Positions 20,309 to 29,533 of a stretch of 64,000 nucleotides of DNA are shown here, piece by piece (position 1 is the stretch's first letter; the number at the start of each line of letters is the position of its first letter). The translations under genes were made by a program, and so were the position numbers. Under the pieces are notes generated by a model. The model was not told the DNA's origin. It worked only from the letters and a program-made list of their open reading frames with translations, and made no database searches. The stretch lies in contig NZ_JAAZQJ010000017.1 of NCBI RefSeq assembly GCF_012275375.1, positions 1 to 64,000 of the forward strand, read 5' to 3'. Source of the stretch: Dyella sp. SG609 (GTDB lineage: Bacteria > Pseudomonadota > Gammaproteobacteria > Xanthomonadales > Rhodanobacteraceae).

Positions 20309-20351
20309 TGGCGAGCTGCGCCTATTCAATCTGCCGCAACTTCTACTACTT

Positions 20352-20479
20352 CGTCATCCCGGCGCAGGCCGGGATCCAGTGACGTCACCGCTCGCTTGTC
20401 GCGAAAGGCCGAAGTTCCCGGCCTTTTCGCTTTCCATGTAGCGCATCGCTACTGGATCCCGGCCTGCGCCGGGATGACG
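20352..20479 (+). repeat. 128-bp palindromic repeat (29-bp terminal inverted repeats)
   Basis: The 29 bases at 20352-20380 (starting CGTCATCCCGGCGCAGG) return as their exact reverse complement at 20451-20479. The centre holds a second hairpin, GCGAAAGGCC/GGCCTTTTCGC (20401-20430). The arms read VIPAQAGIQ in one frame, a well-known signature of dispersed palindromic repeats in many proteobacteria. It lies between convergent genes and has no coding capacity. Confidence 0.9.
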
Positions 20480-20484
20480 AGCGT

Positions 20485-20835
20485 TTAGAAGCTGCGGCCG
20501 TCAACGGGCACGCGCTTGATCGCCGCTAGATCGACACCCTCCAGGCACCGCACATTCACCGCCGTCATCAACTTCCCATCCGGCATCGTCCCCAGCGCAA
20601 ACGGCGCGCAACCGCACTGCCTGCAGAAGTGATGGGCGATCACGTGCTTGTTGAAGCGATACACGCCGAGCTGGTCTTCGCCGCCGTGGACCTGGACCTG
20701 CTCGCGCGGCACGAACCACAGCAGGTAGCCCTTGCGGCTGCAGTGCGAGCAATTGCATTCCATCGCCTGCTCCGGCGGATCGGCGCGGTCGACTTCCAGG
20801 GTGATCGCGCCGCAGTGGCAGCTGCCTTTGAGCAT
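20485..20835 (-). CDS. GFA-family (Mss4-like) zinc-binding protein
   Basis: 116 residues starting MLKGSCHCGAITLEV, with GGAGGA ahead of the ATG. It shows the GFA domain zinc motifs: CHC at 6-8, the CNCSHC cluster near residue 30, and CRQCG further on. The family includes glutathione-dependent formaldehyde-activating enzyme homologues, but most members have no proven reaction. A single small domain, probably cytoplasmic. Confidence 0.88.
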   Translation of the reverse strand: MLKGSCHCGAITLEVDRADPPEQAMECNCSHCSRKGYLLWFVPREQVQVHGGEDQLGVYRFNKHVIAHHFCRQCGCAPFALGTMPDGKLMTAVNVRCLEGVDLAAIKRVPVDGRSF

Positions 20836-20867
20836 GGGGAGTCCTCCTTGCCGGGTGAGGCGCAACC

Positions 20868-21404
20868 CTACGCGCCGCGGCTGCGGCGGACAACGTCCGC
20901 CAGCGCCAGCCATGGCGCCAGGTCCCAATGCCCGCGCGCCTGCCCGGATGGCGAGGGCAGCACGAACAAACGCGTCGCGCCGATGCGCTCCGGCTGCGGG
21001 CCGTAATCGGCCGCGCGGCCCAGCGCCGCGCGCGCGGCGGCCTTGCTGGTGAAGGCGAGCAGGGCAGGGGCGTAGCGTTCGATCTTGGTGTGCAGGGCCG
21101 GGGCGTCGAAGGCGCCGCGCGGCAGTTCGTCGTCGTTGCCTGAGTGCAGCTTGGCTACGTCGGTCAGGCCCACGCCGTAATCCGGCAGCTGCGGATACTC
21201 GGCCGGCCGCAGCAGGCGCGGCGTCAGGCCGCAGGCGTGCAATGCGCGCCAGAACATGTTGCCGGGATGCGCGTAATAGGCCTGCTCGGCCGCCGAGCGC
21301 TTGCCCGCCGCGGTGCCGCAGAACACCAGGGCCAGGCCAGGGCGCAGCACGTCGGGAAGGATATGCGCCGGCGCGGCGGCGAGCGGGCGGGGAGTGGCGG
21401 GCAT
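20868..21404 (-). CDS. Mismatch-specific DNA glycosylase (Mug/UDG superfamily)
   Basis: 178 residues from the ATG at 21404 (two in-frame upstream ATGs are possible but add an arginine-rich stretch unlike the family). Family motifs are FCGTAAGKRSA near the start, HPGNMFWRALHACGLTPR, and GVGLTDVAK; the C-terminal PSPSGQARGHW is the second active-site loop. Such enzymes remove uracil or other deaminated bases from mispairs. It points away from the MscS gene. Confidence 0.87.
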   Translation of the reverse strand: MPATPRPLAAAPAHILPDVLRPGLALVFCGTAAGKRSAAEQAYYAHPGNMFWRALHACGLTPRLLRPAEYPQLPDYGVGLTDVAKLHSGNDDELPRGAFDAPALHTKIERYAPALLAFTSKAAARAALGRAADYGPQPERIGATRLFVLPSPSGQARGHWDLAPWLALADVVRRSRGA

Positions 21405-21514
21405 GACGCGCACTGTAACGGGGCGCCGCGCGTTCATCGATCGACCACGGAATCTGGACATCCCCTGCGGCACGGTAGGGCGTCGTTGTATCCCCTACGC
21501 CTCCCCCGCGACGT

Positions 21515-22621
21515 ATGGCCATCGATCTCGCCAGTTTCTGGAACGACCATCCGCTCGGCCGCCTCGGCATCACGGTGGCCATCGCGCTGGCGCTCGCCTT
21601 CGTGCTGCGCCGCGTGGCGCGCGCGGTGCTGCGGCGGCTGTCGCGCCGGCACCCCGCCGCCTACGGCATGGTCAGCCGCGCCAATGCGCCGATGGAATGG
21701 CTGGTGCCGCTGCTCACCGTGGCGGTGGCGCTGCGCGTCACGCCGGACGTGGAGTCGCTGCGCTTCATGGGCGACGTCCGCCACCTGCTGCTGGTGGCGC
21801 TGATCGCCACCACCACCTGGCTGGTGGTGCGCTGCATCGGCGCGCTGGAAGACCTGGTCATCCGCCTGCATCCGGTGGACCTGGCCGACAACCTGCGCGC
21901 CCGCAGCGTGGTCACCCAGGTGCGCGTGCTGAGCCGCTCGACCATGGTGCTGTTCATCCTGGCCGGCCTGGCCGCGGTGCTGATGACGATTCCCGGCGTG
22001 CGACAGTTCGGCGCCAGCCTGCTGGCCTCGGCCGGCCTGGCGGGGCTGGCGCTGGGCATCGCGGCCAAGCCGGTGCTGAGCAACCTCATCGCCGGCCTGC
22101 AGATCGCCCTGGCCCAGCCGATCCGCCTGGACGACGTGGTGATCGTGAAGGGCGAATGGGGCCGCATCGAGGAGATCACCGGCACCTACGTGGTGGTGCG
22201 CATCTGGGACGAGCGCCGGCTGGTGGTGCCGCTGAACTGGTTTATCGAGAACCCGTTCGAGAACTGGACCCGGCGCAGCGCCCAGCTGATCGGCACGGTG
22301 TTCCTGTGGGTGGATTACCGCCTGCCGCTCGACCCGCTGCGCGCCGAGCTGGAACGGCTGTGCCGCGAGACCCGGGAGTGGGACCGGCGCGTCTGCGTGC
22401 TGCAGGTGGTGGAGGCCGGCGAGCGCGCCATGCAGCTGCGCGCCCTGGTCAGCTCGGCCGACTCCGGCCAGGGCTGGGACCTGCGCTGCCGCATCCGCGA
22501 GGGCCTGATCGCCTTCATCCGGCGCGAATACCCGGACTGCCTGCCGCTGACCCGGATCGACTGGCGCGCCGGCCACGAGGACGAGCCCGCCGCACCGGCC
22601 CGGGGCCCGGCGCCGGGCTGA
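21515..22621 (+). CDS. MscS-family mechanosensitive channel
   Basis: 368 residues. Several membrane segments lie in residues 15-180, the last being the pore-lining Gly/Ala-rich helix (LLASAGLAGLALGIAAKPVL), followed by the MscS beta domain (QPIRLDDVVIVKGEWGRIEEITG) and the alpha/beta C-terminal part. It is expected to release ions under membrane tension. It sits where maf is found upstream of rng in E. coli; the link is positional only. Confidence 0.92.
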   Translation: MAIDLASFWNDHPLGRLGITVAIALALAFVLRRVARAVLRRLSRRHPAAYGMVSRANAPMEWLVPLLTVAVALRVTPDVESLRFMGDVRHLLLVALIATTTWLVVRCIGALEDLVIRLHPVDLADNLRARSVVTQVRVLSRSTMVLFILAGLAAVLMTIPGVRQFGASLLASAGLAGLALGIAAKPVLSNLIAGLQIALAQPIRLDDVVIVKGEWGRIEEITGTYVVVRIWDERRLVVPLNWFIENPFENWTRRSAQLIGTVFLWVDYRLPLDPLRAELERLCRETREWDRRVCVLQVVEAGERAMQLRALVSSADSGQGWDLRCRIREGLIAFIRREYPDCLPLTRIDWRAGHEDEPAAPARGPAPG

Positions 22622-22785
22622 CGAAGGCCCCGAACCGGGCGCGGCTGATGAAACCCGCAGCCGCCGAGCCTGTCTCAAGCCAGGAGGCGCCGGCCACGGC
22701 GCGAACGGGTTCGCGGCCCGCGCACGGGCGCATCGACGCCCGTCCGCCCAGCCGCTATAAAGACCCTCCGAGAGGGGAGTGTTCG

Positions 22786-24276
22786 GTGAGTGAAGAGATT
22801 CTGATCAATGTGACGCCGCGCGAAACCCGCGTCGGCGTGGTCGAGAACGGCATGCTGCAGGAAGTGCATGTCGAGCGAGCCTCCCGCCGCGGCTACGTGG
22901 GCAATGTCTACAAGGGCCGCGTGCAGCGCGTGATGCCCGGCATGCAGGCGGTGTTCGTGGATATCGGCCTGGAGCGCGCGGCCTTCCTGCATGCCTCCGA
23001 CATCGTGCGCCCGCCGCTGCCGGTGGCCGCCGAGGGCGAGGCGGTGGCGGTGCCGGCCGGCAACGGCCATACCCCGTCCATCAGCGAGCTGGTGCACGAA
23101 GGGCAGGAAATCGTGGTGCAGGTGGTGAAGGACCCGATCGGCACCAAGGGCGCCCGGCTGTCCACCCACCTGTCGATTCCCTCGCGCTACCTGGTGCTGC
23201 TGCCGCATGCGCGCACCCTGGGCATTTCCGCGCGCATCGAGGACGAGGCCGAGCGCCAGCGCCTGAAAGAGGTGATGACCTCGCTGATCGGCGAAAACCC
23301 GCTCGGCTACATCGTGCGCACCAACGCCGAGGAGCAGACCGCCGAGTCGCTGGCCTTCGACGTCACCTACCTGGGCAAGGTCTGGCGCGTGGTGCAGGAG
23401 AACATCGCCAAGGCCAAGGTCGGCGAGCGCGTGTACGAGGAACTCTCGCTGCCGCTGCGCAGTCTGCGCGACATGCTCAACGACGACATCGAGAAGGTGC
23501 GCGTGGATTCGCGCGAGACCTACGAGAAGGTCGTGAAGTTCGTGCACAAGTTCATGCCGAGCCTGGACGATCGCGTCGAGCATTATTCCGGCGAGCGTCC
23601 GATCTTCGACCTCTACGGCGTGGAAGACGAAATCCAGCGCGCGCTGCGCAAGGAAGTGCCGCTGAAATCCGGCGGCTACCTCATCGTCGACCAGACCGAG
23701 GCGATGACCACGATCGACGTCAACACCGGCGGCTACCTGGGCACGCGCAACCTGGAGGAAACGGTCTACCGCACCAACCTCGAAGCCGCCCAGGCGGCCG
23801 CGCGCCAGCTGCGCCTGCGCAACCTCGGCGGCATCATCATCATCGACTTCATCGATATGACCGACGAGGAACACAAGCGCCAGGTGCTGCGCATGCTGGA
23901 AAAAGGCCTGCTGCGCGACCACGCCAAGACCACGGTGTATCCGATGTCCGCGCTGGGCCTGGTGGAGATGACGCGCAAGCGCACCACCGAAAGCCTGGAA
24001 CGCCAGCTGTGCGAGCCGTGCCCCGCCTGCGGCGGCCGCGGCACGGTGAAGACCGCCGAGACGGTGACCTACGAGATCTTCCGCGAGATCACCCGCGCGG
24101 TGCGCCAGTTCAATGCCGAGAAGCTGCTGGTGATGGCCAGCCCGAAGGTGGTCGGCCGCATCCTCGAAGAGGAGTCCGTGGCCGTGGCCGAATTGGAGGA
24201 GTTCATCTCCAAAAGCATACGCTTCCAGGCCGAAGAGCATTATTCGCAGGAACAGTTCGATGTCGTTCTCCTCTAG
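22786..24276 (+). CDS. rng: Ribonuclease G
   Basis: 496 residues from a GTG start preceded by AGAGGGGA; MSEEILINVTPRETRV is the conserved beginning. An S1 domain occupies about residues 36-130, the catalytic magnesium aspartates are D311 (TTIDVNTGG) and D354 (IIIDFIDM), and a zinc-link CxxCxxC lies at 409-415. The open frame continues upstream without a stop, but that part is the MscS gene in another frame. RNase G matures 16S rRNA 5' ends and degrades some mRNAs. yhdP follows, as in E. coli. Confidence 0.96.
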   Translation: MSEEILINVTPRETRVGVVENGMLQEVHVERASRRGYVGNVYKGRVQRVMPGMQAVFVDIGLERAAFLHASDIVRPPLPVAAEGEAVAVPAGNGHTPSISELVHEGQEIVVQVVKDPIGTKGARLSTHLSIPSRYLVLLPHARTLGISARIEDEAERQRLKEVMTSLIGENPLGYIVRTNAEEQTAESLAFDVTYLGKVWRVVQENIAKAKVGERVYEELSLPLRSLRDMLNDDIEKVRVDSRETYEKVVKFVHKFMPSLDDRVEHYSGERPIFDLYGVEDEIQRALRKEVPLKSGGYLIVDQTEAMTTIDVNTGGYLGTRNLEETVYRTNLEAAQAAARQLRLRNLGGIIIIDFIDMTDEEHKRQVLRMLEKGLLRDHAKTTVYPMSALGLVEMTRKRTTESLERQLCEPCPACGGRGTVKTAETVTYEIFREITRAVRQFNAEKLLVMASPKVVGRILEEESVAVAELEEFISKSIRFQAEEHYSQEQFDVVLL

Positions 24277-24300
24277 TTCGCTGCGCGGCGAGAGCCCGCA

Positions 24301-27300
24301 GTGAACATTGCCGCGCGCCACCTGCACCGGATCGCCCGCGCCCTGGGCTGGATCCTGGGCGTGGCCCTGATCAGCCTGGCGGTGCTGGCCGGGCTGATCC
24401 AGCTGCTGCTGCCGACCCTGGCCAGCCATCCGCAATGGGTGGCCGCGCAGCTGGGCAAGCTGCTGGAGCGGCCGGTCTCGTTCAGTTCGCTGGAAGGGCG
24501 CTGGGAGCCGTCCGGCCCCTTGTTCGTGATGCGCAATACGGTGGTGGCGGCGGGGCCGGGCGAGAGTCCGCTGAGCATCCCGGAGACCGAGCTGAAACTG
24601 GACCTGGGCGGCTGGCTGATGCCCTCGCGCCACCTGGTCAACCTGCGCGTGCGCGGCATGCAGCTGGACCTGGCGCGCGGCAAGGACGGCAGCTGGCACG
24701 TCAACGGCATCGGCGTGGCCGGCGGCGGCGAACGGCAGAACCCTTCCTTCGGCCGGCTCTCGGTGGAGCTGTGGCTGCGCGACCTGCGCCTGGACATCGC
24801 CGACGAAACCACCGGCAAGCACTACGCGCTGCTGGCCAGGCAATTGCGCGCCAGCCGCCAGGGCGGCCGCGTGCGCGTGGGCGCGATCCTGCAGCGCGAA
24901 GGCGTGGCGGGCGAGCTGCGCGGCGCCGGCAATTTCCGCGAGGACGGCGCCGACGGCCGCCTGTGGATCAGCGGCAGCAAGATGGACCTGCGCGCCTTTA
25001 CCGCCGGCGTGGATATGGGCGGCTATACGGTCGACAGCGGCAGCGGCAGCTTTTCCAGCTGGCTGGACTGGCGCGACGCGAAAGTGGTGCGCAACCTCAC
25101 CCGCGTGGATCTGGACGGCCTGGCGCTGACCAACCCGCAAGGCCGCCAGGCCCGCGTCGCCTCGCTGCATGCGCTGGGCGACCTGCACAAGACCGACCAG
25201 GGCCTGCACGTGCGCTGGGGCGCGGACGACGGCGGCGCGCTGGCGCTGGATGTGCGCAACGGCAGCGACGGCCATGCCGACGAAGCGCTGATCGCCGCGC
25301 GCGATCTGCAGCTCAGTGCGCTGGCGCCGTGGGCGGCGCTCAAACCCGAACTCTCGCCCGGCATGGCGCAATGGCTGGGCACCGGCAAGCCGCGCGGCAA
25401 GCTGGGCAACGTGGCGCTGCGCTGGACGCGCGCCGACGGCCTGGCCAGCGCCACGGTCGGCTTCAGCGGCTTGGGCATCGACGCGGCGGGCAAGCTGCCC
25501 GGCATCGACCACCTCGACGGCACCCTGCGCGGCGACGCCGGCGCGCTGGCCATCGAGCTGCCTGCGCAGTCCACCGTGCTGCGCTTCCCGCACACCTTCC
25601 GCAAGCCGTTCGTGCTGCCGCGCCTGGCCGGCAGCTTCGCGGCCTGGCACGAGGACGGCGACTGGCATCTGGGTATCGAGCCGCTGGACTTCGAGGGCGA
25701 AGGCTTCGGCGGCCATGCGCGGGGCGAGATCCGCCTGCCCGACGCCGGCGGACGTCCGTTCCTGGACCTGTACGCCGTGCTCGACCACGCCGACATGGAG
25801 GCCGCCAAGCTGTTCTGGCCGACCGACTCGATGTCGCCGCAGGCGATCGAATGGCTGGACCGCGCGCTGGTCTCCGGCAAGATCGAGCGCAGCGACCTGC
25901 TGGTGCGCGGCGACCTCAAGGACTGGCCTTTCCATGCCAACGAAGGCCGCTTCGAAGCGCGCGCCGAAATCAGCGGGCTGAACCTGGACTACGGCAAGAA
26001 CTGGCCGCGTGCCGAAGGCATCAACGCGGTGGCCAGCTTCGTCAACAACAGCATGCTGGTGGAGGCCAGCGACGGGCAGTCGCTGGGGGTCAAGGCCGAA
26101 CGCGCGGTGGCGCTGATTCCCGATCTCGCCCACACCGTGCTGGACCTCAACGTGCATGGCTCCGGCAGCGGCGCCAGCCTGCTCGATTTCGTCAAGCACA
26201 GCCCGATCGGCAGCCGCCAGGCCGATGCGCTGAACAAGCTGAGCCTGGGCGGCGCCGGCAGCTTCGATTTCCATCTGTCGCTGCCGATGAAGGACTCGAA
26301 GGACTTCTTCCTCAATGGCACGGCCGAGCTGAAGGACGTCGACCTCAATGCGCCGGACTGGAACCTCAAGCTCGACAACATCAGCGGCCCGGCCACCTTC
26401 GATGCGCACGGCTTCCACGGCGGGCCGCTGGATGCCGTCTTCCGCGGCCAGCCGTCCAAGCTGGACATCGCCATCGCCGCCGCCACCGGGAAGCCGGACA
26501 CCGAGTTCTCCGCGCGCCTCAGCGGCCGCTACGGCATGGCCGAGCTGGTGCAGGGGCTGTCCCAGCTCGACTGGCTGAAGGACGTGGCCAGCGGCCGCAG
26601 CGATACCACCGTCGGCTTCGACATCGTGCGCCAGGACACCGTGGCCAGCAGCGCGCAGCTGCTCACGCTGGACACCAATTTCGCCGGCATGGCGCTGGAC
26701 CTGCCGGCGCCGCTGAAGAAGTCCGCCGACGGCAGCCTGCCGACGCATCTGGCGCTGACCCTGCCGGTGTCGGGCGGCGACCTGCAGATCGCGCTGGGCC
26801 AGGCGATGCGCCAGCGCTTCCGCCTGCCCGACGACAAGCGTCCGCTCGCCGCCACCTTCAACTTCGGCACGCGCATGCCCGACACCGTGCCCGACAAGGG
26901 CATCCGCGTGCGCGGCCGCGCCGCGCGCATGGACGTCACCGGCTGGGTGCAGCGCGCCGCGGCCGGCAGCAGCGGCGGCCCGGGGCTGGAGAGCATCGAC
27001 GTCAGTGCGGACCAGGCTGAAGTGTTCGGCCACGCGTTTCCGTCCATGCGCATCCAGGCGGCGCCGGAAGGCGGCCAGCTGAACGTGGACGTGGACAGCG
27101 CGGATATCGTCGGCCGCTTTGTCGTGCCCACCGCCGATCTCGATAAACGCGGCGTCACGGCGCGGCTGCAGCGCTTGTACTGGCCCAAGACCAATAGCCA
27201 GTCCGGCGACAACAAGAACAACCCCGGCGACCAGCCGAAAGCCGATCCCGCCAATACCGGCATCACACCGTCCGCGCTGCCGCCATTCCACCTGTGGGTC

Positions 27301-28167
27301 GGCGACCTGCGCTTCGGCGAATCCAAGCTGGGCGAGGCGCGCCTGGAAACCTGGCCGACCGACCGCGGCATGCATATCGACCAGCTGCGCGCGTTGTCGC
27401 GCAGCGTGCAGATCAATGCCAGCGGCGACTGGGAAGGCACCGCCAGCAACAGCCACAGCCATCTGCGCATCGACTTCGCCGCCGAGAACCTCGGCGACAT
27501 GCTCGGCGCCTTCGGTTTCGCCGGCATGTTCAACGGCGGCAAGACGCGCGCGCACCTGGACGCCACCTGGCCCGGCGCACCCTCGGCGATGGAGCTGGCC
27601 AATATGGACGGCAAGCTGAGCATGCAGGTCACCGACGGCAGCATTCCCGAAGTGGCGCCCGGCGTCGGCCGCCTGTTCGGCCTGGTCTCGCTGGTGGAAC
27701 TGCCGCGCCGCCTCACGCTGGATTTCGGCGACGTGTTCGGCAAAGGCCTGGCCTTCGATTCGATCACCGGCGACTTCGCGCTGGCCGGCGGCAATGCCAC
27801 CACCAACAACCTGGCCATGCGCGGCCCGGCGGTGGAGATCACCATCAAGGGCCGCACCGGCCTGCGCAGCAAGGACTACGACCAGCAGGCGCTGGTGATT
27901 CCGCATGTGGGCAACAGCCTGCCGATCGTCGGCGCGGTAGTGGCCGGTCCGCTGGGCGCGGCCGCGGGCTTCGTCGCGCAGGGCCTGCTGGGGCGCGGCC
28001 TCAACCGCGTGGCCAGCGCGCGCTATCACATCGGCGGCAGCTGGGATAAACCGGATATTTCGCTGGTGGAGAAGAAAAACCTCTCCGCCGCCGAAGCCGC
28101 GGCGGCAGCGCCGGCACCCGCCGCGCCGGTGCCGGTACCCGCGCCGGCGAGCAGCGCGGCGCGCTGA
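24301..28167 (+). CDS. yhdP: YhdP-family AsmA-like envelope protein
   Basis: 1288 residues from a GTG start. One N-terminal membrane helix (about residues 12-38) is followed by a very long beta-rich region (DUF3971 and AsmA-like repeats) and a Pro/Ala tail. E. coli YhdP (1266 residues) is one of the bridge-like proteins moving phospholipids between inner and outer membranes. The rng-yhdP-tldD order supports the assignment. The next gene is on the opposite strand and converges 7 bp away. Confidence 0.93.
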   Translation: MNIAARHLHRIARALGWILGVALISLAVLAGLIQLLLPTLASHPQWVAAQLGKLLERPVSFSSLEGRWEPSGPLFVMRNTVVAAGPGESPLSIPETELKLDLGGWLMPSRHLVNLRVRGMQLDLARGKDGSWHVNGIGVAGGGERQNPSFGRLSVELWLRDLRLDIADETTGKHYALLARQLRASRQGGRVRVGAILQREGVAGELRGAGNFREDGADGRLWISGSKMDLRAFTAGVDMGGYTVDSGSGSFSSWLDWRDAKVVRNLTRVDLDGLALTNPQGRQARVASLHALGDLHKTDQGLHVRWGADDGGALALDVRNGSDGHADEALIAARDLQLSALAPWAALKPELSPGMAQWLGTGKPRGKLGNVALRWTRADGLASATVGFSGLGIDAAGKLPGIDHLDGTLRGDAGALAIELPAQSTVLRFPHTFRKPFVLPRLAGSFAAWHEDGDWHLGIEPLDFEGEGFGGHARGEIRLPDAGGRPFLDLYAVLDHADMEAAKLFWPTDSMSPQAIEWLDRALVSGKIERSDLLVRGDLKDWPFHANEGRFEARAEISGLNLDYGKNWPRAEGINAVASFVNNSMLVEASDGQSLGVKAERAVALIPDLAHTVLDLNVHGSGSGASLLDFVKHSPIGSRQADALNKLSLGGAGSFDFHLSLPMKDSKDFFLNGTAELKDVDLNAPDWNLKLDNISGPATFDAHGFHGGPLDAVFRGQPSKLDIAIAAATGKPDTEFSARLSGRYGMAELVQGLSQLDWLKDVASGRSDTTVGFDIVRQDTVASSAQLLTLDTNFAGMALDLPAPLKKSADGSLPTHLALTLPVSGGDLQIALGQAMRQRFRLPDDKRPLAATFNFGTRMPDTVPDKGIRVRGRAARMDVTGWVQRAAAGSSGGPGLESIDVSADQAEVFGHAFPSMRIQAAPEGGQLNVDVDSADIVGRFVVPTADLDKRGVTARLQRLYWPKTNSQSGDNKNNPGDQPKADPANTGITPSALPPFHLWVGDLRFGESKLGEARLETWPTDRGMHIDQLRALSRSVQINASGDWEGTASNSHSHLRIDFAAENLGDMLGAFGFAGMFNGGKTRAHLDATWPGAPSAMELANMDGKLSMQVTDGSIPEVAPGVGRLFGLVSLVELPRRLTLDFGDVFGKGLAFDSITGDFALAGGNATTNNLAMRGPAVEITIKGRTGLRSKDYDQQALVIPHVGNSLPIVGAVVAGPLGAAAGFVAQGLLGRGLNRVASARYHIGGSWDKPDISLVEKKNLSAAEAAAAAPAPAAPVPVPAPASSAAR

Positions 28168-28174
28168 AGCGGTT

Positions 28175-29383
28175 TCAGGACTCGCCCGGCTCCACCGGCC
28201 TGGTGCTGCCGCGGAACGGGAACAGCTGCTGGCGCACGAAGCCGTCCGGCATGTAGTCGCCGACCACGCCGTACTTCTCCGGGAATTTCTTCGTCGACTT
28301 CACCGCCGTGCCGAATACGTAGTCGAGGAAGGCGTAGTGCGCCGCGTAGTTCTTGTCGATCGCCTCGTCGTCGGAGGCGTGGTGCCAGTGGTGGAAATCC
28401 GGCGTCACCACCACGTACTTCAGCGGGCCCCACGGCAGGTGCACGTTGGCGTGGTTGAACACCGCCTGGAAGCCGACCACGATGATGTAGGCATTCATCA
28501 CGCCTTCGCTGAAGCCCAGGATGTACAGCGGCGCCAGCACGCAGACGCGGGTGAAGATCAGCTCCAGCATGTGCTGGCGCGAGCCGGCCAGCCAGTCCAT
28601 GGTCTTCACGCTGTGGTGCACCGCGTGGAAGCGCCACAGGAACGGCACCTCGTGATACGCGCGGTGCGTCCAGTACTGCGCCAGGTCCGCCACCAGGATG
28701 CACAGCAGCAGCTGCGGCACGAAGGCGATGTCGCGCACCGTCTGCTGGAAACCGCTGCTGACCAGCCAGCCGAACAGATGGTGCAGCAGGAAGTTCACCA
28801 CCAGCAGCGCCAGCCCCACGATGAAATGATTCACCGCGAAATGCTTGAGGTCCGTCTGCCATTCCTTGCGGAACAGCGACTGGCCCTTGTACAGCGGGAA
28901 CAGTTTCTCGATCACCACGAAGATCAGGGTGGAGCCGAGCAGGTCGAGGATGAACCAGTCCAGCCCGATATACGGCGTGTGATCCGGAAAATTGCCCACC
29001 GGCACGCGCGAGCCGCCCATCGCGGTGGCGGCCACCACCAGCGCGAACGCGACGATATTGATATTGCGCAGGCGCCCGAGAATGACATTGCCGAGCGAAA
29101 TGCCGCCGGCGATCAGCAGCGCGCCCAGCAGCAGCTGGCGCAGCAGGTCGACCGAATACTTGTGGCGCAGGTCCGGCGTGGTCAGGTACTGCGGGAAATG
29201 GAAAGCCAGTACGCCGAGCAGGCTGAGCACGCCGAGCGACAGCGCGAGCACGCTGCTGATCTTGCCCAGGCCGGGTTTGAGTTCGCCGTCGCGGTGCAGC
29301 AGTTCGCGGGTGTCTTCGAGTGGTGCCTTGACGGTGCGGTCGATGACCTTCTGGGCCAGCTCGCGTTTGGAGGTGTCGCTCAT
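28175..29383 (-). CDS. Sterol desaturase / fatty acid hydroxylase family membrane protein
   Basis: 402 residues with about six membrane segments and the histidine clusters of the di-iron hydroxylase superfamily: HRAYHE, HAVHHS and HHWHH, plus a further His near NHANVH. MSDTSKREL is chosen as the start because GGACC(A) spacing fits and upstream sequence is not family-like. The substrate is unknown; relatives act on sterols, fatty acids, carotenoids or alkylglycerols. It is inserted between yhdP and tldD, which are adjacent in E. coli. Confidence 0.88.
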   Translation of the reverse strand: MSDTSKRELAQKVIDRTVKAPLEDTRELLHRDGELKPGLGKISSVLALSLGVLSLLGVLAFHFPQYLTTPDLRHKYSVDLLRQLLLGALLIAGGISLGNVILGRLRNINIVAFALVVAATAMGGSRVPVGNFPDHTPYIGLDWFILDLLGSTLIFVVIEKLFPLYKGQSLFRKEWQTDLKHFAVNHFIVGLALLVVNFLLHHLFGWLVSSGFQQTVRDIAFVPQLLLCILVADLAQYWTHRAYHEVPFLWRFHAVHHSVKTMDWLAGSRQHMLELIFTRVCVLAPLYILGFSEGVMNAYIIVVGFQAVFNHANVHLPWGPLKYVVVTPDFHHWHHASDDEAIDKNYAAHYAFLDYVFGTAVKSTKKFPEKYGVVGDYMPDGFVRQQLFPFRGSTRPVEPGES

Positions 29384-29533
29384 CGGTGGTCCTTCACGTG
29401 GGGCGCCGGCGGTTCCGGCCAGCCTGGAGCATGGTAGCCGGGCGGGGGCGTGCCGCTCCACAACGGCTTTAAACGCGTGGCGGCGGCCCCCACTTGCTAC
29501 AGTCTTACGTCCCATCGCACAGGCCGTCACCCC

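Noticed and set aside
22675-28029. A 1784-codon open frame on the minus strand opposite rng and yhdP
   Set aside because: Codon-bias shadow: repetitive Ala/Arg/Gln/His/Val composition without any recognisable domain, opposite two clear genes.
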